Positions 7,576 to 15,420 of a DNA stretch of 64,000 nucleotides are shown in pieces. The DNA comes from Capnocytophaga ochracea DSM 7271 (GTDB lineage Bacteria > Bacteroidota > Bacteroidia > Flavobacteriales > Flavobacteriaceae). The position numbers and the translations under genes were made by a program. Positions within the stretch are counted from its first letter, which is position 1. Every line of letters begins with the position of its first letter. A model generated the notes under the pieces. It ran no database searches, was not told the origin of the DNA, and saw only the letters and a program-made list of their open reading frames with translations. The stretch lies in the NCBI RefSeq assembly GCF_000023285.1, contig NC_013162.1:1032501-1096500 (forward strand). The letters run 5' to 3'.

Positions 7576-8741
7576 AACTCATAGACCTATTCAGCGGTAT
7601 TGGTGGCTTTTCGCTCGGATTTCAGCGAGCAGGCTACCATTTTACCGAGCATTATTTCAGCGAAATAGATAAACACGCAATCGCAAACTATAAAAACAAT
7701 TTTCCAAATGCAAAATACATCGGAGATATTACCACTCTTCACGGAGGAGACTTTACAGGAATTGACATTATCACTTTCGGTTCGCCTTGCCAAGATTTCA
7801 GCCTTGCTGGGAAACGTGCCGGACTCGCAGGCGCAAAAAGTAGCCTTATCCAATACGCAATTGCCCTCATTGCTAACGTCAGACCAAGTATTTTTATCTG
7901 GGAGAACGTTAAAGGAGCTTTCAGCTCCAATGCTGGCGCAGACTTTTGGGCAATTCTCCAAGCCTTTACCCACATTGGGGGTTATAGACTTGAATGGCAA
8001 TTGCTTAATACACGCTGGGTATTACCCCAAAATCGAGAGCGGATATATCTTATCGGACATCTTGCAGGACGAAGTGAGTGCGGAGTATTTCCTATCACAG
8101 AAGATGATAGACTGTTTAAACGGGAGACAAGGAAAGAAAATGGGGAATTTCCAAGTATAAAAACTTCACCTGCACGAACAATAACATCACGTTATCACAA
8201 AATGGGGAGCAATGATACTTACATACAAGTAGGTACTTACCGCACTCACAACGACGGTAAGGGATTTAGAGAAGTAAAAAGCAATATTGCCCCTACTATC
8301 CCCGCAAGAGCAAGGGAAGATGGCAGTGGTATGCCCGTAATACAACTTAATCCATCTAAGGAATCCAACGGCAGGCAACCCTATCAGCAAAATAGAGTTT
8401 TTGACGAAAAAGGAATAAGTCCCGCTCTAACAAGACACAATTCTGACTTTATTATAAAGCAACGTTCACGAGGAAAAAACAAAGGTGCAGACCTTAAAGT
8501 CTGCCCTACAATATCGAGCAACTCCTTTCAAGAAAATAACCTACTGGGAGGCATTAGAAGACTTACCGAAATAGAATGCGAACGCCTGCAAGGATTTCCT
8601 GACAATTGGACACAATACGGCGACTACAACGGCATAATAAAACCAATAGCCAAAACACAACGCTACAAGCTTATTGGTAATGCCGTAACAGTGGACATAG
8701 TAGAATTGATAGCAAAACGATTAAAATTTACAAAACAATGA
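7572..8741 (+). CDS. DNA (cytosine-5-)-methyltransferase
   Basis: All main C5-methyltransferase motifs are present in order: motif I DLFSGIGGFS (5-14), motif IV SPCQDFS with the catalytic Cys at 73, motif VI ENVKG with Glu at 111, motif VIII QNRERIYLIG (153-162) and a C-terminal motif IX/X (RRLTEIECERLQGFPDNW and LIGNAVTVDIV). The region between about 200 and 325 is the target-recognition segment. At 389 residues it is full length. No restriction enzyme lies beside it, so it is an orphan phage methyltransferase, probably for self-protection. It is coupled to both neighbours by 4-nt overlaps. Confidence 0.95.
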   Translation: MKLIDLFSGIGGFSLGFQRAGYHFTEHYFSEIDKHAIANYKNNFPNAKYIGDITTLHGGDFTGIDIITFGSPCQDFSLAGKRAGLAGAKSSLIQYAIALIANVRPSIFIWENVKGAFSSNAGADFWAILQAFTHIGGYRLEWQLLNTRWVLPQNRERIYLIGHLAGRSECGVFPITEDDRLFKRETRKENGEFPSIKTSPARTITSRYHKMGSNDTYIQVGTYRTHNDGKGFREVKSNIAPTIPARAREDGSGMPVIQLNPSKESNGRQPYQQNRVFDEKGISPALTRHNSDFIIKQRSRGKNKGADLKVCPTISSNSFQENNLLGGIRRLTEIECERLQGFPDNWTQYGDYNGIIKPIAKTQRYKLIGNAVTVDIVELIAKRLKFTKQ

Positions 8742-9055
8742 AAAAACAATTATCACAAGAACGAGAAGCAGTAGAATTATTCGAGTACGCTGCACGTAAT
8801 CTCATCAAGGAGTTTTGCGACAAGCAAGACCTACAATTTGAATTCGACAATTACGATGTAGGTATAGGAATTATATGCCTATCGGATTACGTCTTTAACA
8901 TCGAGGATATATACTTCGATATGAAGCACGATAAACCCAAAGATAAAATACTGCAATGGTACGACTATCTGCTAACACACGAGTCCAACATCAATTACCG
9001 CTCCTACTGTATGGGAATGAGAGAAGAATTAATAACTAAAAATATCAACAAATGA
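8738..9055 (+). CDS. Hypothetical phage protein (105 aa)
   Basis: An acidic, mixed alpha/beta protein with no membrane segment or known motif. The middle reads EFDNYDVGIGIICLSDYVFNIEDIYFDM, which suggests a small globular fold. It overlaps the methyltransferase by 4 nt and YopX by 4 nt, so it belongs to the same operon. Function is not assignable from sequence. Confidence 0.65.
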   Translation: MKKQLSQEREAVELFEYAARNLIKEFCDKQDLQFEFDNYDVGIGIICLSDYVFNIEDIYFDMKHDKPKDKILQWYDYLLTHESNINYRSYCMGMREELITKNINK

Positions 9056-9450
9056 GAACAATAAAATTTAGAGGATTTACGGACTGCTTAGTTCAAGATA
9101 AATGGGTTTATGGCTTTTTAAGTGAAGAAAATAAAATAAGGAAAACAACAAGCCTTATTGACTATGAAGTAGATAAAGCATCTATTGGACAGTTTACAGG
9201 ACTGTATGACAAAAACGGCACTGAAATCTATGAGGGCGACATTCTTGCCCACGATTATGGAGATTACAGCCTTATTGTGTACCGAGAGGAATGTATGGCA
9301 TTCTGTCGTGTCGATGCCAAAGATGTAGGCAACATTAATGGGTATTTCAACCTTTCTGAACACGCTTGGCGTTCGTGTTTGCAACGTGCAGAAGTTATTG
9401 GAAACCAATATGAAAACCCCGAATTGTTAAATTATAAAGAAGAAGATTAA
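9052..9450 (+). CDS. YopX family phage protein
   Basis: The family pattern is clear: MRTIKFRGF at the N-terminus (RxIKFRxW-type), WVYGFLS, IGQFTGLYDKNGTEIYEGDI in the centre and AEVIGNQYENPELL at the end. At 132 residues it has the normal YopX length. YopX proteins are widespread in phages and conjugative elements of Firmicutes and Bacteroidota; their biochemical role is not established. The gene is coupled upstream by 4 nt and followed after 3 nt by a MazG-like gene. Confidence 0.85.
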   Translation: MRTIKFRGFTDCLVQDKWVYGFLSEENKIRKTTSLIDYEVDKASIGQFTGLYDKNGTEIYEGDILAHDYGDYSLIVYREECMAFCRVDAKDVGNINGYFNLSEHAWRSCLQRAEVIGNQYENPELLNYKEED

Positions 9451-9453
9451 ACA

Positions 9454-9966
9454 ATGAAAACAATCCAAGAACTCATTCCACTTATCCAAGAGTGGGCAAA
9501 AGAAAGAAAAATCTACGAAGAGCTAACCCCCTTTGATGAACTCCTGAAAACCCACGAGGAAGTCGGCGAACTTATCAAAGCGTGTTATGACAATGACCGC
9601 ATAGGCATACGCGATGCCATAGGCGATGTAATGGTTACCCTTATTAACTATTGTAATTTAATAGGTGAAGATTTTGTTAATCTTTATGAAATATCATTGA
9701 AACAAACAAAATGCGTCACAACTAAAACTATATCAGCAGTTAATGCTAATTCTTACGTTGCTAAAATGATAACTGATGAGATTGTAAGTTTTTGCAAAAA
9801 CGGAATAACCTACACTTTTTATAACATATCAGACGTGCTTAACGAATTGCGCCTTGTAACTGAATTAGAAGGCACAACCTTAGAAGCCTGTCTGAACCTC
9901 GCTTACAACGAAATCAAAAACAGAAAAGGCAAAATTATTAACGGTAAATTTATCAAAGATGAATAA
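9454..9966 (+). CDS. MazG-like nucleotide pyrophosphohydrolase
   Basis: The N-terminal half has the MazG/all-alpha NTP pyrophosphatase signature: LLKTHEEVGELIKAC (ExxE helix, about residues 31-45) and IGIRDAIGDVMVTLINYC (the D...D helix, about 51-68). These acidic residues bind Mg and hydrolyse NTPs to NMPs. The C-terminal 80 residues (from about 88) are an extra helical part of unknown role. Phage MazG-like enzymes are thought to reshape host nucleotide pools or lower alarmone signalling. The stop overlaps the next gene by 8 nt. Confidence 0.75.
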   Translation: MKTIQELIPLIQEWAKERKIYEELTPFDELLKTHEEVGELIKACYDNDRIGIRDAIGDVMVTLINYCNLIGEDFVNLYEISLKQTKCVTTKTISAVNANSYVAKMITDEIVSFCKNGITYTFYNISDVLNELRLVTELEGTTLEACLNLAYNEIKNRKGKIINGKFIKDE

Positions 9967-10432
9967 TAACAACTACCCTACTTGGCTCGTCACATCAGAG
10001 ATAGCCAAAGAACTTAAAGAAATAGGATTTGATTGCCCTTGTTCTTTCTTTTATAAGAAGAATAATAATAATGATTTCTCCTTATGTTTAAATACAATAG
10101 ATGATGAAATAAATATAGGAGGAGTAGATTATAAGAATACGACTTATATTTATTCATACCTAATTGATGAATTGAACAACAATAAGAGAGATTTATACGT
10201 ATCTGCCCCCACTTGGGACGACACCCTCGCTTGGTTCAGAGCGAAAGGCTACAAGATTACCTTCAAGGATATTAACATTGGTACGCAATGCGCATTCTAC
10301 CACTTGGATATTAAGGAGGGGCACACGTTTAGCTATTTTGCGAAGAAGTACGAGAAAGCACGAGAAGGGCTGGTGATGAAGCTAATTGAAGTACATAAGG
10401 AATTTGGCAATAACATTAAACGATTTGATTAA
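9959..10432 (+). CDS. Hypothetical phage protein (157 aa)
   Basis: The N-terminus (YPTWLVTSEIAKELKEIGFDCPC) and the central phrase SAPTWDDTLAWFRAKGYKITF look like a conserved small phage protein, but I cannot name a family. It is neither secreted nor membrane-bound. An Asn-rich insert lies near residues 30-40. It overlaps the MazG-like gene by 8 nt and the next membrane ORF by 1 nt, so it is translated in the same chain. Confidence 0.65.
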   Translation: MNNNNYPTWLVTSEIAKELKEIGFDCPCSFFYKKNNNNDFSLCLNTIDDEINIGGVDYKNTTYIYSYLIDELNNNKRDLYVSAPTWDDTLAWFRAKGYKITFKDINIGTQCAFYHLDIKEGHTFSYFAKKYEKAREGLVMKLIEVHKEFGNNIKRFD

Positions 10433-10629
10433 TGAAGAACAGGAATAACAAAGTATTATTGTGTATAATAGCGCCGATAATAATATTCGTGCTACTGTAT
10501 CTGATGTTCGCTTTTATTTCAGCAGAATTTGATTTCAGAGAATGGGGGAGCACTCCAAGAGGTGGACTAATTTTAATTTGGCTACCATTAATTACGTTAG
10601 TAATAGGCATAATAATAGATACAGATTAA
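10432..10629 (+). CDS. Small two-span membrane protein, last gene of early operon
   Basis: The 65 residues hold two hydrophobic helices (LLCIIAPIIIFVLLYLMFAF, about 9-28, and LILIWLPLITLVIGIII, about 46-62) joined by a short polar loop (EFDFREWGSTPRGG). It starts by a 1-nt overlap with the previous stop and is followed by a strong terminator. Function is unknown. Together with the 50-aa ORF at 2114 it is the second mini membrane protein of the early block. Confidence 0.6.
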   Translation: MKNRNNKVLLCIIAPIIIFVLLYLMFAFISAEFDFREWGSTPRGGLILIWLPLITLVIGIIIDTD

Positions 10630-10646
10630 CAACAAAAACGAGAGGC

Positions 10647-10680
10647 AAAGACATTTTTTAGTTCTTTGTCTTTTTTTTGC
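10647..10680 (+). terminator. Intrinsic terminator closing the early operon
   Basis: aaagaca (10647-10653) pairs with tgtcttt (10667-10673) around a 13-nt loop and runs into a T-tract. It lies 18 nt after the last early gene. Confidence 0.75.
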
Positions 10681-10710
10681 AAAAAAATATTATACGTAAA
10701 ATGCTGATTA

Positions 10711-10745
10711 TATAACAGTTATACGCTTTTGTTACAGATATAACA
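10711..10745. promoter_or_regulatory. Twin palindromes, candidate repressor operators
   Basis: A perfect odd palindrome, tataacagttata (10711-10723), is followed seven bases later by tgtta-cagata-taaca (10730-10745). Both contain the half-site TAACA/TGTTA-like core. They lie 30-87 nt upstream of the -33 box and -7 box at 10775-10805, where a repressor or activator of the downstream operon would bind. No repressor gene is visible in the window; it may lie further left. Confidence 0.5.
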
Positions 10746-10774
10746 AAATAAATGTAAAAAAGTACGCAAAAAAG

Positions 10775-10805
10775 TTGTACAATCAAAAAAGTTGCCGTAT
10801 CTTTG
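10775..10805 (+). promoter_or_regulatory. Bacteroidota-type promoter
   Basis: TTG at 10775-10777 and TATCTTTG at 10798-10805 are separated by 20 nt, the spacing expected for the -33/-7 consensus TTTG/TAnnTTTG. It drives the 164-aa helical protein whose ATG is at 10857. Confidence 0.8.
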
Positions 10806-10856
10806 TCGTGTAAAATTAAAACAAGAACAATTATTAACATTAAAAACTCAAAGAAA

Positions 10857-11351
10857 ATGAAAGTTACAATTAAAGACATCTACAACGAAGCTTCTTACAT
10901 CAACCCAAACGTATCAACTATCAGCTCAATAGGTGATTTCGTAGAAGAAAGTAGTCGTCAAGCAGCAGCTTACAGCAGAAGAAAGTTAATTGATTATGTA
11001 TCTAATGATTCTTTGGCATTCAAAATCTTAACAAGCAATCTTAAAGATTTTTTCACTGAAAAACAAATGTGGGTAATAGCTTACGAATTACAGAAGAATG
11101 CTGAATACGTTGCTAAGTTACAAGCAGAATTAGAAGTAAGAGAAAGAAGAGCAGAAGCCAAAGCAGAAGCAAGTAAAGCAAAATTGAACGCTAACAAAGA
11201 AGCAAGCCAAGAAGTATTAGATTTTGTGAAATCAAGCAAAAAACTTTTGAAAGATTATTACGCTTTTGTAAAGAAAAACAAAAAGTATTCTAAAGAGTAC
11301 TACTCTAAGAAGTTCACCTTAGAGAGTGCGACCGAATTTGTAAACTTGTAA
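10857..11351 (+). CDS. Hypothetical helical/coiled-coil phage protein (164 aa)
   Basis: The ATG at 10857 follows a good promoter and an A-rich leader; the frame is open further upstream but only by way of a TTG inside the promoter, so 10857 is the start. The protein is highly charged and alpha-helical, with an Ala/Glu/Lys-rich coiled-coil candidate at about residues 80-125 (AELEVRERRAEAKAEASKAK) and a Lys/Tyr-rich C-terminus. There is no known domain. Own promoter, terminator-isolated position and upstream palindromes suggest independent regulation. Confidence 0.7.
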   Translation: MKVTIKDIYNEASYINPNVSTISSIGDFVEESSRQAAAYSRRKLIDYVSNDSLAFKILTSNLKDFFTEKQMWVIAYELQKNAEYVAKLQAELEVRERRAEAKAEASKAKLNANKEASQEVLDFVKSSKKLLKDYYAFVKKNKKYSKEYYSKKFTLESATEFVNL

Positions 11352-11390
11352 AATTAACATTAATATTAACAATTAAACATTAGAAAAAAA

Positions 11391-11753
11391 ATGACAACAA
11401 CAGACAAAACATTAGGCTTACAAGAATGGGTGAACGACAACAACTTCACCACTGAAACAATTAGCGATGAGGCAATAATAGACTTCATCAAGCGTAATTA
11501 CAGATACTACAATTATGTAGATAGTATCGAAGAAGCAGAACAGCTGTACAACGACTCTATTGATGACCGTGATGAGTGGTTAGAGTTAAGAGCGTTAGAT
11601 ACACCCGAACGAATCGAAACGTTCGTCGTTAAAGGTGAAGAGTTTGAGGGGTATGCTCGATATGATGAGACCTATACAGTAGAGATTGTAGGCATAGCAG
11701 ACCGTCAAGGCGGTGAAGAGCAGTTTTATATGATTGATATTTCTCATCGTTAA
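11391..11753 (+). CDS. Hypothetical acidic phage protein (120 aa)
   Basis: A strongly acidic protein (EEAEQLYNDSIDDRDEWLEL) with a beta-rich second half (ETFVVKGEEFEGYARYDETY, YTVEIVGIADRQGGEEQFY). Small acidic phage proteins are sometimes DNA mimics or inhibitors of host nucleases, but no motif shows that here. It is preceded by an A-rich ribosome-binding leader and followed 10 nt later by a perfect terminator. Confidence 0.65.
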   Translation: MTTTDKTLGLQEWVNDNNFTTETISDEAIIDFIKRNYRYYNYVDSIEEAEQLYNDSIDDRDEWLELRALDTPERIETFVVKGEEFEGYARYDETYTVEIVGIADRQGGEEQFYMIDISHR

Positions 11754-11763
11754 TACAAAGAAA

Positions 11764-11790
11764 AAGCCCCTAATGTAGTGTTAGGGGCTT
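11764..11790 (+). terminator. Intrinsic terminator
   Basis: aagcccctaa (11764-11773) pairs perfectly with ttaggggctt (11781-11790) around a 7-nt loop. The T-run is short, so it may also work as a bidirectional barrier or RNA-stability stem. Confidence 0.75.
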
Positions 11791-11825
11791 ACTTGTAAAA
11801 TTAAAACAATTCTAACGATTTAAAC

Positions 11826-11845
11826 ACCCTTAGAAATGAGGGTGC
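11826..11845 (+). promoter_or_regulatory. Small hairpin/inverted repeat ahead of the 114-aa gene
   Basis: caccct (from 11826) and agggtg flank an 8-nt loop 17 nt upstream of the next start codon. It could be a leader stem or a protein-binding site; there is no further support. Confidence 0.3.
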
Positions 11846-11861
11846 AAAAATACAAAATAAT

Positions 11862-12206
11862 ATGGACAAAAACAAACTTTTTGAATTTAAAATGCCAAAG
11901 TTTTTATTGGCATTACAGCCAGAGCCTGAGCATTTGCCTAATAAATTTCACTTTATCTACTCACCCCTCTACTTATCTCTGATATTGGTAATTAGAGAGC
12001 GTACACAGCAGATAGTTCTTAACAGAGAATTAAAGGATAAGCCTCAGAAGTTATATGTATTCAATGAATATGAGAAGTTTAAACTCATAATAATTCAGAA
12101 TAACGTAAAGATAACAGGAGGGGAATTAGCCCCTGCTATTTCTGAAACACAATTCTTAGATGAAGCGTGGGAATGGTATAATACTAATATGATAACACAA
12201 GAATAA
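11862..12206 (+). CDS. Hypothetical phage protein (114 aa)
   Basis: Begins MDKNKLFEFKMPKFLLALQPEPEHLPNKFHFIYSPLYLSLILVI and has a central hydrophobic strand or helix (YLSLILVI) but no convincing transmembrane span. The C-terminus is acidic (TQFLDEAWEWYNTN). No family is recognised. It precedes a small helix-turn-helix-like gene by 2 nt and shares its transcription unit. Confidence 0.6.
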   Translation: MDKNKLFEFKMPKFLLALQPEPEHLPNKFHFIYSPLYLSLILVIRERTQQIVLNRELKDKPQKLYVFNEYEKFKLIIIQNNVKITGGELAPAISETQFLDEAWEWYNTNMITQE

Positions 12207-12208
12207 TT

Positions 12209-12409
12209 ATGACACCACACGACAAAGTAATATACATCATTCAGCAATTGGAGATATCCGATAGCAAGGTAGCACGTGCGATAGGCAAAAGCAAGTCGAC
12301 TACCACACACAAGAGAATGAACCTAAGAGGGGCAAAATTCAGTGAAGAAGAATTTACAAATCTTCGTGATTTCTACCTCGAAAAACTCAAAAAAATAGAA
12401 ATGTTATAA
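12209..12409 (+). CDS. Small helix-turn-helix-like protein (66 aa)
   Basis: The segment VIYIIQQLEISDSKVARAIGKSKSTTTHKRM (about residues 7-37) has the spacing of a helix-turn-helix, with the recognition helix near SKSTTTHKRM. The size fits a small phage regulator. It is the last gene before a terminator and the palindrome/promoter region of the packaging operon, so it may regulate that operon; this is an inference from position. Confidence 0.55.
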   Translation: MTPHDKVIYIIQQLEISDSKVARAIGKSKSTTTHKRMNLRGAKFSEEEFTNLRDFYLEKLKKIEML

Positions 12410-12434
12410 ATATAACAAAATATTTTTCACCAAC

Positions 12435-12460
12435 AAGACGGGCATTTGCTCGTCTTTTTT
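12435..12460 (+). terminator. Intrinsic terminator before the packaging operon
   Basis: aagacgggc (12435-12443) pairs with gctcgtctt (12448-12456, one G-T wobble) around the tetraloop attt and ends in a T-run. It separates the small regulator from the late control region. Confidence 0.85.
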
Positions 12461-12478
12461 GTTTTTGAGCGTTTTGAT

Positions 12479-12494
12479 ATTCAAACGTTTGAAT
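12479..12494. promoter_or_regulatory. Perfect 16-bp palindrome, candidate late operator
   Basis: attcaaacgtttgaat is its own reverse complement over 16 bp. It lies about 100 bp upstream of the -7 box at 12591 and just after a terminator, where a dimeric regulator of the packaging/tail operon could bind. Confidence 0.5.
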
Positions 12495-12573
12495 TTTTGC
12501 AAGTATTTTTGTTTAGCTTTAAATACAAATAAGTATCTGATTACCAAATAATTATATCAAAAAATATTAGGAA

Positions 12574-12598
12574 TTGTTTAATATGTTTTATACCTTTG
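12574..12598 (+). promoter_or_regulatory. Candidate promoter of packaging/tail operon
   Basis: TACCTTTG at 12591-12598 matches the Bacteroidota -7 box, 16 nt before the first start codon. The nearest TTG (12574-12576) is only 14 nt away instead of about 19-20, so the -33 element is weak and an activator may be needed. Confidence 0.6.
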
Positions 12599-12613
12599 CA
12601 CTACGAAATTTGA

Positions 12614-12976
12614 ATGATTATGAAACTTCAAGAAAGCACCTTACAAACCGCTTGCGTGCGTTGGTTCAGACACCAATATCCGAACCTCGTTATATACGCC
12701 GTCCCTAATGGTGGTAGTCGCAATGTGCGTGAAGCGCAGCGTCTCAAAACAGAGGGGGTATTAGCGGGGGTAGCAGACTTAGTTGTGTTACTTCCACAAG
12801 GGAAGAGCCTGTATATTGAGATGAAAGTAAAAGGAAATCGCCAAACTGACAACCAAAAAGAGTTTCAGAAGAAAGCAATAGCATTAGGGCATACTTACGC
12901 TGTATGCTACTCGTTTGAGGAGTTTCAACAAGTTATTGAAAATCAAATACAGAAACAGCAAAATACAATAATTTAA
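12614..12976 (+). CDS. VRR-NUC domain nuclease
   Basis: The protein has the VRR-NUC pattern: QTACVRWFRHQYPNLVIYAVPNGG at the N-terminus, then GVLAGVADLVVLLP (catalytic Asp) and SLYIEMKVKGNRQTDNQKEF (ExK and Gln). This is a compact PD-(D/E)XK-type endonuclease, often encoded by phages next to packaging genes, where it is thought to process branched or concatemeric DNA before packaging. At about 120 aa it is a stand-alone domain. ATG at 12614 or 12620 are both possible. Confidence 0.85.
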   Translation: MIMKLQESTLQTACVRWFRHQYPNLVIYAVPNGGSRNVREAQRLKTEGVLAGVADLVVLLPQGKSLYIEMKVKGNRQTDNQKEFQKKAIALGHTYAVCYSFEEFQQVIENQIQKQQNTII

Positions 12977-13011
12977 GAAAATTATATACAAAAAACACTG
13001 TTAAATTATAT

Positions 13012-13605
13012 ATGCTTAAACCGATACGACAAAATAGAAAATCAAAATCAATACTTGCTGATAAGTTTGTTACTGAAAACTCAAACTTTAAAGCAGGTAG
13101 TATTGTTTTGTCAAATCAAACTGTTTTTTTTCAAGCAATAAATAAAATTAATCAAATAGCAGGCATTCCTAACGATAATGAAGATTACAGAATTGTCACA
13201 CGAAAGAATATTAACTCGTTTGATTTTATTTTATTATTACTTCATAAGAACAAAATAACAGACCTAACCATCGCATTTTATCGCATTGGCAAAAAAGTTA
13301 TTCAGGAATTAAAGAATTTGAAAGACAATAAACTCATCACTAATATAACACTATTAGTTAATGACGGATTTCCTAAACTGTGCCCTGATGCATATAACCT
13401 AATGAAACAATATGAGAGCAACACTTTCAAAATCAAAATAGAGAACAACCACACTAAGATAATTTGCGTAAGAACGCAAGATGAAAAATACTATGTAATT
13501 GAAGGTAGTGGCAACCTATCCAATAACTCACGAATTGAACAATATTCATTCACTCAAAACAAAAGCCTTTATGAATTCCACACGGAGTGGATTAATAACA
13601 TTTAA
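13012..13605 (+). CDS. Phospholipase D-like domain protein
   Basis: The C-terminal half carries a single HxK-type motif: NNHTKIICVRTQDEKYY followed by EGSGNLSNNSRIEQYS (about residues 145-180), matching the HxK...GSxN arrangement of PLD-family nucleases. The N-terminal half (SIVLSNQTVFFQAINKINQI) lacks a second motif, so activity would require a dimer, as in Nuc/BfiI-type enzymes. It lies between the VRR-NUC nuclease and the small terminase, which suggests a nuclease or DNA-processing role rather than lipid hydrolysis. Confidence 0.65.
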   Translation: MLKPIRQNRKSKSILADKFVTENSNFKAGSIVLSNQTVFFQAINKINQIAGIPNDNEDYRIVTRKNINSFDFILLLLHKNKITDLTIAFYRIGKKVIQELKNLKDNKLITNITLLVNDGFPKLCPDAYNLMKQYESNTFKIKIENNHTKIICVRTQDEKYYVIEGSGNLSNNSRIEQYSFTQNKSLYEFHTEWINNI

Positions 13606-13618
13606 ACAAAAATACAAT

Positions 13619-14065
13619 ATGAAAACAGAGAACAAAAACAATAAAATAAAAAGACTTAATGGCAAATTATTCTCATCAGAATACCAGCCTCCTGAAAAGT
13701 GGACAGAAGAAAGAGCACTACAATTAGGTAGTGAACTTATTGAATGGCTAAAAGAGAAGGATAGTGAAGGTAATGATAAGGGGAATATATTCTATGAAGA
13801 ATTTTTGATAATTGAAAAAGACTTGTATCCAGAAATAGTAACATATTTAAGGAGTAAATTCCCTTCGTTTTTCAAGTTATTAGAAAAAGCAAACAAAATT
13901 CAGGAACTTAAATTGCAAAAATTCGGCACAGCAGACCGATTGAATGCCGCAATGACCAAATTCGTGCTAATTAACAAGCATAATTGGTGTGAAAAACAGG
14001 AAATCACAGGAAAAGATGGTAAAGACTTTAACAATTTCCAAGTAACAGGGATAATTATTAAGTAG
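13619..14065 (+). CDS. Terminase small subunit-like DNA-packaging protein
   Basis: A 148-residue charged helical protein (PEKWTEERALQLGSELIEWL, YLRSKFPSFFKLLEKANKI, KFGTADRLNAAMTKFVLINKHNW) that sits 2 nt before the large terminase. Length, helix content and position fit a DNA-recognising TerS of the Bacteroidota phage type. The frame is open upstream to 13499 inside the PLD-like gene, but the ATG at 13619, 13 nt after that gene's stop, is the natural start. Identification rests largely on synteny. Confidence 0.65.
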   Translation: MKTENKNNKIKRLNGKLFSSEYQPPEKWTEERALQLGSELIEWLKEKDSEGNDKGNIFYEEFLIIEKDLYPEIVTYLRSKFPSFFKLLEKANKIQELKLQKFGTADRLNAAMTKFVLINKHNWCEKQEITGKDGKDFNNFQVTGIIIK

Positions 14066-14067
14066 CA

Positions 14068-15420
14068 ATGAAGAATGTGGTACTTGAATTTAACAGCAAC
14101 GGAAATGACAAGCAAAAGGAATGCGGCAGAGCGTGGGCTAATGATGATATTGACGAGGTGCTATATGGTGGCGCAAAAGGCGGTGGCAAATCATTCATAG
14201 GTTGCTCATTGATATTAGCCGACGCTCTAATGTATGCAGGTACACAGTATTTCATTGCCCGCAAGCAATTGAATGATTTGAGGCGGTTTACTATACCGAG
14301 TATTCACGAGGTACTCAACGGCTGGGGCATACCACAAGAAGCGTGGAAGTACAACGGGCAGGATAATTACTTTGAATTGTATAACAGCTCACGAGTATTG
14401 CTATTAGATTGTAAGTATTTACCAAGCGACCCACAATACCAACGGTTAGGGTCAATGCAATTTACCCGTGGGTGGATAGAAGAGGGCGGAGAGTTCGATT
14501 ATGATAGTTATTCTAACTTGAAAATATCAATAGGGAGATGGAAAAATAGAGAATATAATTTGAAGGGCAAATTACTGATAACCGCCAACCCTTCCAAGAA
14601 TTTTCTATATAAGGAATTTTACACCCCCTACAAGGAGGGTACACTCAACAAGAGAAGGGCATTCATTCAGGCTCTGCCATATGATAATAAGATGTTACCC
14701 AAGGAATACATTCAGAACTTGGAGAATACCCTAAGAGGCGCAGAGAAACAACGACTACTCAATGGGCTATGGGAATACGACGATGACCCGAATTCATTGT
14801 GTGATTACGATAAGATATTAGCGATATTCAATAACGACCAATTACCCAAGGAAAGCACGACGTACCTAACAGCCGATATTGCCCGCTTTGGCTCTGACTT
14901 ATGCGTTATAGGTGTATGGCAAGGCTGGGAGTTGATAGAAGTATATACACTGGCAACTTCGGCAACTACCGAGATACAAGCACTCATCAACACGCTACGA
15001 ATGAAGTATAATATACCCAAGGGTAATTGTATTGCCGATGAGGACGGTGTAGGAGGTGGAGTGGTAGACAACACGGGTATTGTAGGCTTTAAGAATAATA
15101 GCACACCGTTCGAAGAGAATGGGCAACCTACCAATTATAAGAATTTACAGACGCAATGCTTGTACAAGTTAGCAGAGCGCATTAATAGTAATGGTATATA
15201 CATTAGTGCTGAGGTATCAGAGCGCACCAAGGAGATGATAATTGAGGAAATCGAACAAATCAAAAGTGACAATAAAGATGGGCAAAGGTTATCAGTAATT
15301 AACAAAGATACGGTGAAGCAAGCCATAGGGAGAAGCCCTGACTACCGAGATATGTTACTAATGCGTGAGTACTTTGACTTGAAACCTAAGCGAATTTTTA
15401 AACCAATATTCAGAAGATGA
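14068..15420 (+). CDS. Terminase large subunit
   Basis: The 450-residue protein has the packaging ATPase Walker A GGAKGGGKS (34-42) and a Walker B-like GWIEEGGEF (about 132-140). Its RNase H-like nuclease domain shows TADIARFGSD, ADEDGVGGGVVD and SPDYRDMLLMREYF, which supply the metal-binding acidic residues. It packages DNA into procapsids and cuts concatemers. Length is normal and all motifs are intact. Its stop overlaps the next gene by 4 nt; what follows is tail-like, not the usual portal. Confidence 0.95.
   Translation: MKNVVLEFNSNGNDKQKECGRAWANDDIDEVLYGGAKGGGKSFIGCSLILADALMYAGTQYFIARKQLNDLRRFTIPSIHEVLNGWGIPQEAWKYNGQDNYFELYNSSRVLLLDCKYLPSDPQYQRLGSMQFTRGWIEEGGEFDYDSYSNLKISIGRWKNREYNLKGKLLITANPSKNFLYKEFYTPYKEGTLNKRRAFIQALPYDNKMLPKEYIQNLENTLRGAEKQRLLNGLWEYDDDPNSLCDYDKILAIFNNDQLPKESTTYLTADIARFGSDLCVIGVWQGWELIEVYTLATSATTEIQALINTLRMKYNIPKGNCIADEDGVGGGVVDNTGIVGFKNNSTPFEENGQPTNYKNLQTQCLYKLAERINSNGIYISAEVSERTKEMIIEEIEQIKSDNKDGQRLSVINKDTVKQAIGRSPDYRDMLLMREYFDLKPKRIFKPIFRR

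Noticed and set aside
7708-8160. 150-residue + strand ORF inside the methyltransferase
   Set aside because: Alternative frame within a gene with all C5-methyltransferase motifs.
13499-13618. N-terminal extension of the small terminase
   Set aside because: It overlaps the PLD-like gene in another frame; the ATG at 13619 sits just after that gene's stop.
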